Made by a program: the position numbers and the translations under genes. Below, one piece after another: positions 34,341 to 41,200 of a stretch of 41,200 nucleotides of DNA. Under the pieces are notes generated by a model that saw nothing but the letters and a program-made list of their open reading frames with translations, made no database searches and was not told the origin of the DNA. The number at the start of each line of letters is the position of its first letter. Within the stretch, counting starts at the first letter, position 1. The DNA comes from Deltaproteobacteria bacterium. GTDB lineage: Bacteria; Desulfobacterota; Binatia; Binatales; Binataceae. The stretch spans positions 92,105 to 133,304 of the forward strand of contig PNBD01000079.1 of the NCBI GenBank assembly GCA_003135855.1, read 5' to 3'.

Positions 34341-34727
34341 ATGGAACAAACAAGCTTGCCAAATCGAAGCGGAAGGCCGCCAACCGTCGGTAACGGCTCA
34401 GAAAAATTAAAGGACGAAATTAACGGGCTTCTAGCCGCTGACGCGATAGCGCTTACGCTGAAATGGAAGGCGCTTTTAGGTACTCCTCCAACGCCGCATC
34501 TCGGCCGCACCATGATGATCAGGGTCATTGCGCATCGGCTCCAGGAGGGAGCTTTAGGCGGCCTCCGGCCCACTACGCGGCGTATCCTTGGTCGTGTTTG
34601 CGATGGCCGTGCAGAGATCGCTCTAGGACAGACTGCGAAAGGACGCGCAGGCGCGGGAACGGTCCTGATCCGGGAGTGGCGGGGGGTCAGCCACCGGGTC
34701 ACTATGCTCGACAACGATGTCGACTAG
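34341..34727 (+). CDS. DUF2924 family protein, C-terminally truncated
   Basis: 128 residues from the ATG at 34341, with GGAGG 5 nt upstream. LKWKALLGTPPTPHLGRTMM, IRVIAHRLQEGALGGL and GTVLIREWRGVSHRVTML are the DUF2924 pattern. Full members continue with about 40 more residues (a conserved SLSAIA and ITG region), which are absent here because of a TAG at 34725-34727. DUF2924 genes are often next to phage-type recombinases, whose role with them is not understood. No recombinase is visible nearby. The 173 bp upstream hold no gene I recognise. Confidence 0.7.
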   Translation: MEQTSLPNRSGRPPTVGNGSEKLKDEINGLLAADAIALTLKWKALLGTPPTPHLGRTMMIRVIAHRLQEGALGGLRPTTRRILGRVCDGRAEIALGQTAKGRAGAGTVLIREWRGVSHRVTMLDNDVD

Positions 34728-35383
34728 CATCCGGTGCCGGTGCCCATGGGAAAGTGCGTGAGATGCTGAATGATGCTCTGCAAGCTGTGGGCGGTGAACG
34801 CCGCCGGCGGTAGTCGAGCCAGAGCATGCTCGCCCAGGAAGCTTCAGGTGGGACCACGGAAATCGCGGCCGGATAGCTTTGCTCGATTCTCGGCGAAAGA
34901 GCGGATTCGCCACGTTCTCTGGTCCTATCTGGGCGCGCGGAACCCGCACACACGCGCGGATATCGATCGATTCTCCGATCAGCACGAAAATCGAGAGACT
35001 GGATGGTGGATGACGCAGTCTGATGCGAAGTGCTCTCCGCCTGTCTAGGTTTGGTTGACACCATGGGGCGGTTGACAAGAGGGAAATTGGGTGGCCCCCT
35101 GACCCTTTGTTGTCTTTGATTAGAACGCTGTTCTAGCAACATCTTCCGCCTTCCTCGACCCTAGCCCGATCTTTTTTAGATTTCGCTTTTGCGCTCCCGA
35201 AAACAGTCACGTTTCAGTTGTGTTAGGTTTCGCCCAATTCAATCCGAGGTAAGGGGATGGCATGGAACAGCGAGCTAAGTGGAAACGAGTGTCCTACAGG
35301 ATCGGCAAGCCTGTATGCGACGTACGGTCTGGGACAACCGGGAGCTTCGAGTCAGATCTCAAACTGCAATCAACAGGTGAATC
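34728..35383. other. Intergenic stretch before the phage genes, no gene recognised
   Basis: No coding frame here resembles a known protein. Two TTGACA hexamers (35055-35060 and 35072-35077) and a short perfect palindrome TAGAAC-GCT-GTTCTA (35121-35135) are visible. The palindrome could be a phage repressor or LexA-like operator, but its half-site spacing does not equal a standard LexA box. The first phage gene starts about 250 bp downstream. Confidence 0.4.
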
Positions 35384-35995
35384 ATGAAGCGCTACGCTGA
35401 TGGAACGTGGCGGAACCCGAACAAGCCGATGACCGTGTCCGATCGAGTTCGTCGTGCACGCTGGGTCGAAACCGAGACACTCCACCTGAAGCGGATGGGA
35501 TTGTCGTTCGATACGATCGCCCAGCACATAACCAGGGTCGGACGCGGAGAGACGCAGGCGCTGAGTGAGACGCCTGAAGGCTTGAGCTTTCCGCCGAGTT
35601 TCTCGATCTCCCGGCAGGCATGCCATCGGGCGTTTCAAACCGCTATCGCGCGTGAACCGTCACTCGAGGTCGCAGAGATGAGGAAGATCGACACCGCGCG
35701 TTGTGAGGAGATCTACATGAACCTTCAACCGGCGCTGAGAAAGGGCCAACCGGCAGCGGTACTTGCAGGAATAAGGGTTCTTGGCCACAAAGCCAGAATC
35801 AATGGTTACTCAGCGCCCCAGAAATTGGAAGTGACAGGGAGGGACGGCGCGCCGGTCCCTGTTTCGATCGGACTCTCCGATGACACAGTTGACGCCATTT
35901 ATCAGCACTTGACGGCCGGAGTCCTCGGGAACTCTCAAACGGAGCAGGAAACTATCTCGCCCGGCCCTTCGAAGTCAGGGTCGAAGAAACGATGA
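35384..35995 (+). CDS. Phage terminase small subunit-like protein
   Basis: 203 residues, AGGTGA ribosome site. An N-terminal HTH-like region (MGLSFDTIAQHIT) and a central helix pair (AAVLAGIRVLGHKARINGYSA) followed by KLEVTGRDGAP resemble phage terminase small subunits, which bind DNA at the packaging start. The C-terminus is a low-complexity Ser/Lys tail. The call rests mostly on these loose features and on the terminase large subunit two genes downstream. A HTH-containing regulator is an alternative. Confidence 0.5.
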   Translation: MKRYADGTWRNPNKPMTVSDRVRRARWVETETLHLKRMGLSFDTIAQHITRVGRGETQALSETPEGLSFPPSFSISRQACHRAFQTAIAREPSLEVAEMRKIDTARCEEIYMNLQPALRKGQPAAVLAGIRVLGHKARINGYSAPQKLEVTGRDGAPVPVSIGLSDDTVDAIYQHLTAGVLGNSQTEQETISPGPSKSGSKKR

Positions 35996-36085
35996 GAATT
36001 CAAAGACGCTTAGATCCATCCACAAAAACGAGATAGCCGCAGACGTACCTGCGCAACGAACAGTTGCTTGTTGGAAGGTGTCACC

Positions 36086-37333
36086 GTGGGAATAAGGGAC
36101 CGCATTCGCGAACTGCGCCGGGTAAAGGCGGCCGAGCTCCTACCCAATCCAAAAAATTGGAGAAGGCATTCAAAAGCCCAGGCCGATGCATTGCGTGGTT
36201 TGCTCGCTGAAATTGGCTACGCCGATGCATTGATCGCGCGAGAACCCGCGGACGGAAGACTGATGCTGATCGATGGCCATCTGCGCGCGGAGACGACGCC
36301 AACGATCGAAGTTCCCGTTTTAATATTGGACGTGAACGAAGAGGAAGCCGACAAGATCCTCGTAATGCTGGACCCGCTCGCGGCGATGGCGGAGGCGGAC
36401 GTCGACCGACTCAAGAGGTTGCTCGGATCCGTCCAGACCGACAGCGACGCCGTCAAAGAGCTACTGCGGCAGACTGCAGGTGCAAAGGTGTGGGAATCGG
36501 TTCATCCAAATGAGATCAGCGAGGCCTTCGTGTCGCCGGACAGGGCCGACGAATTGTGCCAGAAGTGGGGCACGCGCGTTGACCAGGTTTGGGCGATCGA
36601 CCGCCATCGCATCGCCTGCGGCAATTCTACTGACAAAGCGCATATCGCGCGACTATGGCCCCCTAATGACGTCAGACTTCGAATGATATGGACCGATCCT
36701 CCTTATGGCGTCAGCTATGGCCAAAAAACCGGCTGGATGGAGGAACACGGCGCGCAACGGATGCGCAAGGCAATCTCTAATGACAGCCTCAAACCAGAAG
36801 AGGTTCAGGCGCTATTCGCCCGCGTGCTTACTGCCGTATCCGATCGCTCCGAACGCGGCGCGGCGCTCTATGCCACCGTGCCATCGGTCTACCTGAAGTA
36901 TTTCATTCAGGCGTTTGAGGACGGCGGATTTAGTTACTACAAGCATCAACTCGTCTGGGTCAAGCAATCCCTCGTGATGGGACGGTCGGACTATCACTAC
37001 CGGCACGAACCTATCTTGTATGGCTGGCTGGAAAATGGTGCGCATTATTTCACCGAGGACCGCACCCAGAATTCCGTCTTTGAAGTCGACCGCCCGATGG
37101 TCAGCGAGTTCCATCCCACGATGAAGCCCGTCGAGCTCGTCGCGAAGATGATTGCAAATTCCAGCCGGCCAGGCGAACTGGTTTACGATCCATTCTGCGG
37201 CTCTGGATCAACGATTCTTGCCGCGCATCAACTAGGTCGGGTGGGCTACGGCTCTGAACTTGATCCCGGTTACATCGCTGTCGAACTCGAGCGCCTGAGC
37301 CTGTTGGGTTTGAAGCCGGAGCTGGTCGCATGA
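36086..37333 (+). CDS. ParB-domain/DNA adenine-type methyltransferase fusion (beta class)
   Basis: 415 residues from the GTG at 36086 (GGAAGGTG upstream). Residues 15-70 are a ParB/Srx-like domain (LLPNPKNWRRHSK, LIDGHLRAE). The methyltransferase part has DPPY at 204-207 before FCGSGST near 370, the motif order of beta-class amino methyltransferases such as CcrM-like enzymes. It should methylate adenine N6 (or cytosine N4) in DNA. ParB-methylase fusions are typical of prophages, where they may protect phage DNA. No restriction gene accompanies it, so a restriction-modification role is unlikely. Confidence 0.87.
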   Translation: MGIRDRIRELRRVKAAELLPNPKNWRRHSKAQADALRGLLAEIGYADALIAREPADGRLMLIDGHLRAETTPTIEVPVLILDVNEEEADKILVMLDPLAAMAEADVDRLKRLLGSVQTDSDAVKELLRQTAGAKVWESVHPNEISEAFVSPDRADELCQKWGTRVDQVWAIDRHRIACGNSTDKAHIARLWPPNDVRLRMIWTDPPYGVSYGQKTGWMEEHGAQRMRKAISNDSLKPEEVQALFARVLTAVSDRSERGAALYATVPSVYLKYFIQAFEDGGFSYYKHQLVWVKQSLVMGRSDYHYRHEPILYGWLENGAHYFTEDRTQNSVFEVDRPMVSEFHPTMKPVELVAKMIANSSRPGELVYDPFCGSGSTILAAHQLGRVGYGSELDPGYIAVELERLSLLGLKPELVA

Positions 37334-37455
37334 AGTCAAATCCTCGACCGGACGCGCGGCTGCTGGCAAAAAATTGTTCCGAAACAACGATCAGCTTGCG
37401 AGCTTCTAGTTAGGCTTCGAGCGAGCGGCGGGTCATTTAAAAGGTAGGTGGGCCG

Positions 37456-39009
37456 ATGAATTCTGAAACTCAAATGAGCGATCTTCTGCTGCCATATCAG
37501 CAGCGCTGGATTGCCGACCAGTCACAAATCAAAGTTGCGGAAAAATCGCGACGGATCGGGATGACCTGGACCGAAGCCTGCGATGATGTCATCACCGCCG
37601 CGGGTCGCAACGGAATGGACACCTGGTACGTCGGTTACAACAAGGACATGGCACTCGAATTTATCGACACCGCAGCCGACTGGGCTCGCCGGTTAAATGA
37701 AGCATTCGAACAGACGCAGGAAGTCCTTCAAGATGAAGACAAAGACATCCTTTCGTATCGCGTCCAGTTTACATCGGGTCATAAGATCGTCGCGCTTTCG
37801 TCACGACCTGCCAACCTGCGGGGCAAGCAGGGCCGAACGGTGATAGACGAAGCCGCATTTCATGAGGACCTTCCTGGACTGTTGAAAGCGGCGATCGCGT
37901 TTACTATGTGGGGCGGGCAGGTCAGGATCATCTCGACCCATAATGGCGCCGACAATCCGTTCAACGAGCTGGTGAATGACATCCGGGCTGGACGGCTCCC
38001 CTACTCGCTACATCGTACATCCCTGGACGACGCGATGAGCGAAGGCCTTTACCGGCGAATCTGTCTGGTGCGGGGGCGCGAGTGGTCAGAAGAGGCTGAG
38101 CAGGCTTGGCGGGAGCTACTGTTCGCCCAATACCGCGACAACACTGACGAGGAATTACTTTGCATCCCGAGGCGCGATAGTGGCGCGTATTTGCCGAGCA
38201 CGTTGATCGAATCGCGGATGAAAAAAGATGTACCCGTGCTGCGCTGGGAACCAGAAGCCGGTTTCGGAACCCAGCCCGAATACATTAGGATGAAGGCCGC
38301 CGACGACTGGTGCGAGGAGCATATAAAGCCGCACCTGGGACTTCTCGCGCAAGACAGCTACAGCTTTTTCGGCGAGGACTTTGGTCGCAGCGGGGACTTG
38401 ACTGTAGTCTGGCCATTACAGCTCGCGGCCAGGATGGTGCGTCGCACTCCGTTCACTATCGAGCTACGCAATGTGCCGTTCAAACAACAGGAGCAAATCC
38501 TTTTCTACCTGGTGGACCGGCTGCCCAGGTTCATCGCCGGCGCGATGGACGCAAGCGGAAATGGCCAGTATCTAGCCGAGCAGGCTTATCACAAGTACGG
38601 TTCGCGCATCGAACAATTGAAGCTCTCTGTCGACTGGTATCGCGAGAATATGCCGCGCTACAAGGCGGCGTTCGAGGACGGCACGATCGAGCTACCTGCA
38701 GATCCGGATATTATGATGGACCACCGCGCGATCAAGATGGAAAACGGGATCGCGAAAGTTCCTGACGGCCGGACACAGGGCAACGACGGCAAGCAGCGCC
38801 ACGGCGACTCCGCGAGCGCGGGCGCACTTGCTTACTACGCAAGCCGCAAGGGCGGTCCGGGCCAGTACGAATTCCTGTCGATTCGCGGCGTTGAACGTTC
38901 GCGTCGTAACAACGTGGCGGAACAGGATGCATACGACGACCGGATGGAGTACCTCAGGCGGCGTGGACTCAGTCTGGGGAGTGCCTTCCGCAAAGATCGG
39001 ACCTGGTGA
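37456..39009 (+). CDS. Mu gp28-like phage terminase large subunit
   Basis: 517 residues. The opening LLPYQQRWIADQSQIKVAEK, the altered Walker A EKSRRIGMTW (29-38), Walker B VIDEAAF (Asp131-Glu132), and nuclease-type segments GEDFGRSGDLTV, DASGNG and HGDSASA match the gp28-type terminases of Mu-like transposable phages. These proteins cut and translocate DNA into capsids. The gene is complete, but no portal or head genes follow, so the prophage is a fragment. Confidence 0.85.
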   Translation: MNSETQMSDLLLPYQQRWIADQSQIKVAEKSRRIGMTWTEACDDVITAAGRNGMDTWYVGYNKDMALEFIDTAADWARRLNEAFEQTQEVLQDEDKDILSYRVQFTSGHKIVALSSRPANLRGKQGRTVIDEAAFHEDLPGLLKAAIAFTMWGGQVRIISTHNGADNPFNELVNDIRAGRLPYSLHRTSLDDAMSEGLYRRICLVRGREWSEEAEQAWRELLFAQYRDNTDEELLCIPRRDSGAYLPSTLIESRMKKDVPVLRWEPEAGFGTQPEYIRMKAADDWCEEHIKPHLGLLAQDSYSFFGEDFGRSGDLTVVWPLQLAARMVRRTPFTIELRNVPFKQQEQILFYLVDRLPRFIAGAMDASGNGQYLAEQAYHKYGSRIEQLKLSVDWYRENMPRYKAAFEDGTIELPADPDIMMDHRAIKMENGIAKVPDGRTQGNDGKQRHGDSASAGALAYYASRKGGPGQYEFLSIRGVERSRRNNVAEQDAYDDRMEYLRRRGLSLGSAFRKDRTW

Positions 39010-39030
39010 GCGCGCTTTCGCGTCCAGGAA

Positions 39031-39204
39031 ATGGCTCATGATCGACCAGAAGAGCGCTCCGCAGCGACCAGCGTTCAGCGTTCCATGATCGAACAGCCGA
39101 ATCGGTCGGCAGAGGCTAAGAGCTATTCTGTTGGTGGCACGTTATCTCGAAGGAGTCGGCGGCTCTACGGGGAAATGGAAAAAAAGCTTGATTCTGTCAA
39201 ATAA
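39031..39204 (+). CDS. Small hypothetical phage protein (57 residues)
   Basis: Begins with an ATG 21 bp after the terminase stop, with AGGA just upstream, and ends at TAA 39202-39204. It is Ser/Arg-rich and matches no family I know. In Mu-like phages a portal gene would come next, so it may be the start of a lost late gene or a small real protein. The 34 bp after it contain an in-frame stop before the P450 fragment. Confidence 0.35.
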   Translation: MAHDRPEERSAATSVQRSMIEQPNRSAEAKSYSVGGTLSRRSRRLYGEMEKKLDSVK

Positions 39205-39238
39205 AGAACTGTACGGCTTTTAGAAACCACCGCGAAGA

Positions 39239-39955
39239 TTGCAAGTGTTGGAAAAGTGGCTCGAGGGTGACGTGCTGGCGGCCATGATGGATGCGCGCGA
39301 AGGAACGCGCGCGGCGATGAGCGAACCGGAATTGATCGACGAGAGCTGGACTCTAGTCAACGCGGGCAACGACACGACGGCGACGTCCCTGGCGTGGGCG
39401 ATTTACTATATCGTGAGCAATCCGGAGGTGCTCGCTGAACTGCGCAGCGATTTGGGCCAAGGTGGCGAGTGGAGCGCCGACCGGATCGCGCAGCAGCCAT
39501 ATCTGGACGCGACGGTGAAGGAGGTGACGCGGATCGCGCCGATCTTCCTTTTCGTTCTGCGCCGCCTGGCGGAGCCGATGCGCGTCGGGAAGCGCGAGCT
39601 GCCGACCGGTACGTTGGTGGCACCCTGCATTTATCTCTCGCATCGCAGGCCGGATATCTGGGAGGAACCGGAGCGCTTCAATCCACGCCGCTTTCTCGAC
39701 GGACGCTATCCAGCGCACCAATACTTTCCGTTCGGCGGCAGAATTCGGCACTGTATCGGCGCGGCGATGGCGACATACGAGATGAAGTTAGTGTTGGCGC
39801 GGATTCTTACGCTCGCGGATCTGAAGATCGCGCCTAGCTACGTGGCAAAGCCAAAGTGGCTCGGCAATTTCATCGGTCCGTCAAAGGATTTGTCCGTGGT
39901 ATGCGAGCGGCATCGCGCGAGTACAAAAATGGGAGTCTCGCGCATCAGCGCGTAG
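39239..39955 (+). pseudogene. Cytochrome P450, C-terminal half only
   Basis: The frame encodes the I-helix (NAGNDTTATS), the ExxR motif (KEVTR) and the heme-binding loop FPFGGRIRHCIG, and ends normally. The first roughly 220 residues are missing; an in-frame TAG stands 18 bp upstream and no ATG lies at the front. The heme loop has Arg where a third Gly is usual. A protein without the N-terminal half cannot fold as a P450, so the gene is broken, perhaps when the phage island to its left was inserted or lost material. Confidence 0.82.
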
Positions 39956-39980
39956 TGTTTCGATCTCGCTGAGCGCAACG

Positions 39981-40449
39981 ATGAAAGTCCGGCGAGCTAC
40001 CAACGACGACATTGCGGGGATGGTCGAGTTGATGGATATGCGCCGGCAGCTCTACAAGTCTTTCCAGCCGATCTTCTGGCGTTGCGCTCCGAATGCGAAC
40101 GCCGCACAGGCTCGCTTCTTCGCATCGCTCGTCGGCAATGACGGCGCCATCGTTCTTGTCTGCGAGGAGCGGGAAATATTTCGCGGCTTTATCATCGCTA
40201 TTCTTACCGACGCGCCACCGGTCTATGCGCCGGGCGGAAAGCCCTGCATGATCGACGATTTCGCGGTGGTCCGCGATGACTGGAGCGTGGCGGGACGTGC
40301 CCTGCTGTATGATGGCGCTGCGCGTTGCGAAAGCGGTCGGGGCCGCGCAGGCGGTAGTTGTATGCGGGCACATGGATGAACCGAAGCGAGATTTCTTGCG
40401 TGCGGAAAATCTCTCGATTGCGTCCGAGTGGTACGTGAAAAACCTGTGA
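39981..40449 (+). pseudogene. GNAT family acetyltransferase, frameshifted
   Basis: The ATG at 39981 opens a GNAT-like domain (MKVRRATNDDIAGMVELM, MIDDFAVVRDDW). At about 40313 the frame must change to continue with GALRVAKAVGAAQAVVVCG and SIASEWYVKNL, which ends at the TGA 40447-40449. One small indel breaks the gene. Members acetylate small amines or protein termini with acetyl-CoA; no substrate is suggested. Confidence 0.72.
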
Positions 40450-40860
40450 CCGCCGGGCCGCCTTCTCGTCGCTACCGCTCACTAATCGCGCCTCTTTGCC
40501 GCCGCGCAGAGGATTCCTAATGCTAGCCCGCGGTCTCACATCAGCCCGAATGAAAACGAGATTCAGAAATTAGTGCTGTGAGCCGACTATCAGCAGTTTC
40601 GCGACCCCGCGTGCGATGATCTGGCAAGGTGTCGAAAATTGTAGACTGCGCCGATTAGCGTCGCTCGAAACCCTGGGCGATCTGGCAGGACCTCAAATGC
40701 TGTCGCGATTGGCAAAACTCAAGGCTAACCTGTGCCAATGAATCAGGGTCTTCGCGTCGGCTGTCTTTGTGGGCGTTACGCATGAAATTTGAGAGGTCCG
40801 GAGGTCCGGCTAACAGGCTTGAATCTATCCCGGCTGCAAGCCTACTTGGGAGGACAAAGC
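40450..40860. other. Intergenic stretch, nothing recognised
   Basis: 411 bp with many stops in all frames and no recognisable protein, repeat or hairpin. It may be the eroded remainder of former genes at the edge of the decayed region. Confidence 0.5.
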
Positions 40861-40971
40861 ATGATCACTGGCCGATGTCTTTGCGGAAACATACGCTATG
40901 AAATCGATGGCCGGCTTGGGCCTATCGTTTATTGCCATTGTTCGATGTGTCGGCGCGTCGCCCGAGCTTGA
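40861..40971 (+). pseudogene. GFA/CENP-V family glutathione-dependent protein, N-terminal fragment
   Basis: 36 residues after a GGAGG ribosome site: GRCLCGNIRYEI and YCHCSMCRRV are the zinc-binding CxCG and CHCxxC motifs of the GFA (formaldehyde-activating enzyme-like) fold, which normally has about 130 residues. A TGA at 40969-40971 ends it and no GFA sequence follows in any frame up to the window edge. Confidence 0.72.
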
Positions 40972-41200
40972 TTGTCTCCAACGTCCAAGACTGCCCAGCA
41001 CACTACGCCGGCGCCAAACGGGCACGGAACACCGGCTCGTGAATCGAATGAGATAAAGTTGTGACTGCCCGCCCAAGCAGGCGGCAATTCTAGTTGGCAA
41101 CCTTCGTTTCTGACGTTTCGACGTGGCAGGACTCAGCTGATCAAAGTAGCTGAGAAAGGGACCGGAGAGATCTGAAGAAGAGCCGAATCCAAGGCGAACA
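40972..41200 (+). other. End of window, nothing recognised
   Basis: No coding sequence, RNA gene or repeat that I can support. Confidence 0.5.

Noticed and set aside
35055-35077. Two TTGACA hexamers as phage promoters
   Set aside because: No convincing -10 hexamer at 16-18 bp from either one.
40969-40971. TGA ending the GFA fragment as a selenocysteine codon
   Set aside because: No GFA-like sequence follows in that frame and no 7-bp hairpin with a G-starting loop lies at the right distance.
1-41200. rRNA, tRNA, CRISPR arrays, insertion sequences with terminal repeats, replication origin
   Set aside because: I looked on both strands and saw no cloverleaf, rRNA segment, repeat array, transposase gene or origin-like cluster that I could support.

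Overview
ORGANISM. The window looks like a chromosomal piece of a GC-rich, metabolically versatile soil or sediment bacterium. It is packed with acyl-CoA dehydrogenases, CaiB/BaiF CoA-transferases, luciferase-like monooxygenases, family-2 amidohydrolases and non-heme iron proteins, and it carries two genes read through UGA as selenocysteine. This gene content resembles uncultured lineages such as Binatota or Rokubacteria. That placement is inference from gene style; no rRNA, tRNA or marker gene is present to prove it.

LAYOUT. 1-1062: end of a metal-type ABC transporter (ATPase fragment and ABC-3 permease). 1227-2021 (-): GrdB/PrdB-like selenoprotein. 2311-3381: Rv2258c-like methyltransferase. 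3632-9646 (+): an apparent operon of SDR, acyl-CoA dehydrogenase (frameshifted), two paralogous diiron-type proteins (the second without key ligands), an SCP2-like protein and a CoA-transferase (frameshifted). 9152-13429 (-): truncated multi-domain rhodanese, acyl-CoA dehydrogenase, cupin, and a MerB-like protein with two in-frame UGA codons. 13665-17701: LLM remnant, metallo-beta-lactamase-fold protein, ferritin-like protein, DsbA-like protein and TauD-like dioxygenase. 17808-23627 (+): acyl-CoA carboxylase beta subunit, CoA-transferase, NtaA/DszA-type monooxygenase, then a deleted ferritin-like gene and a frameshifted LLM gene. 23668-24932 (-): ETF remnants and a TetR regulator. 25216-33416 (+): two tandem amidohydrolases, LLM fragment, two DszC-like acyl-CoA-dehydrogenase-fold proteins, FMN reductase, second methyltransferase and a TauE-like exporter. 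33562-39204: hypothetical SAM-binding protein, DUF2924 protein and a Mu-like phage remnant (small terminase-like protein, ParB-methylase fusion, gp28-like terminase). 39239-41200: decayed P450, GNAT and GFA genes and empty sequence.

SELENOPROTEINS. The MerB-like frame at 12749-13429 is broken only by two UGA codons, and these fall where MerB has its two catalytic cysteines (Cys96 and Cys159). A third UGA interrupts the GrdB-like gene. Each UGA is followed, 11-12 nt later, by a 7-bp hairpin with a 3-4 nt loop starting with G, the geometry of a bacterial SECIS. I read these as one Sec-containing reductase-like protein and one double-Sec organomercurial-lyase-like protein.

REGULATION. Eight intergenic sites share one architecture: two GTAC-centred half-sites exactly 20 bp apart (consensus CGGTACCA-N12-TGGTACCG). 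They lie upstream of both selenoprotein genes, the SDR operon, the rhodanese, TauD/DsbA, a ferritin-like gene, and between the TetR gene and the amidohydrolases. The window therefore seems to hold one regulon; the local TetR protein is the obvious candidate regulator.

DECAY. Many genes show frameshifts or internal deletions, so this is either an eroding accessory region or an assembly with indel errors.
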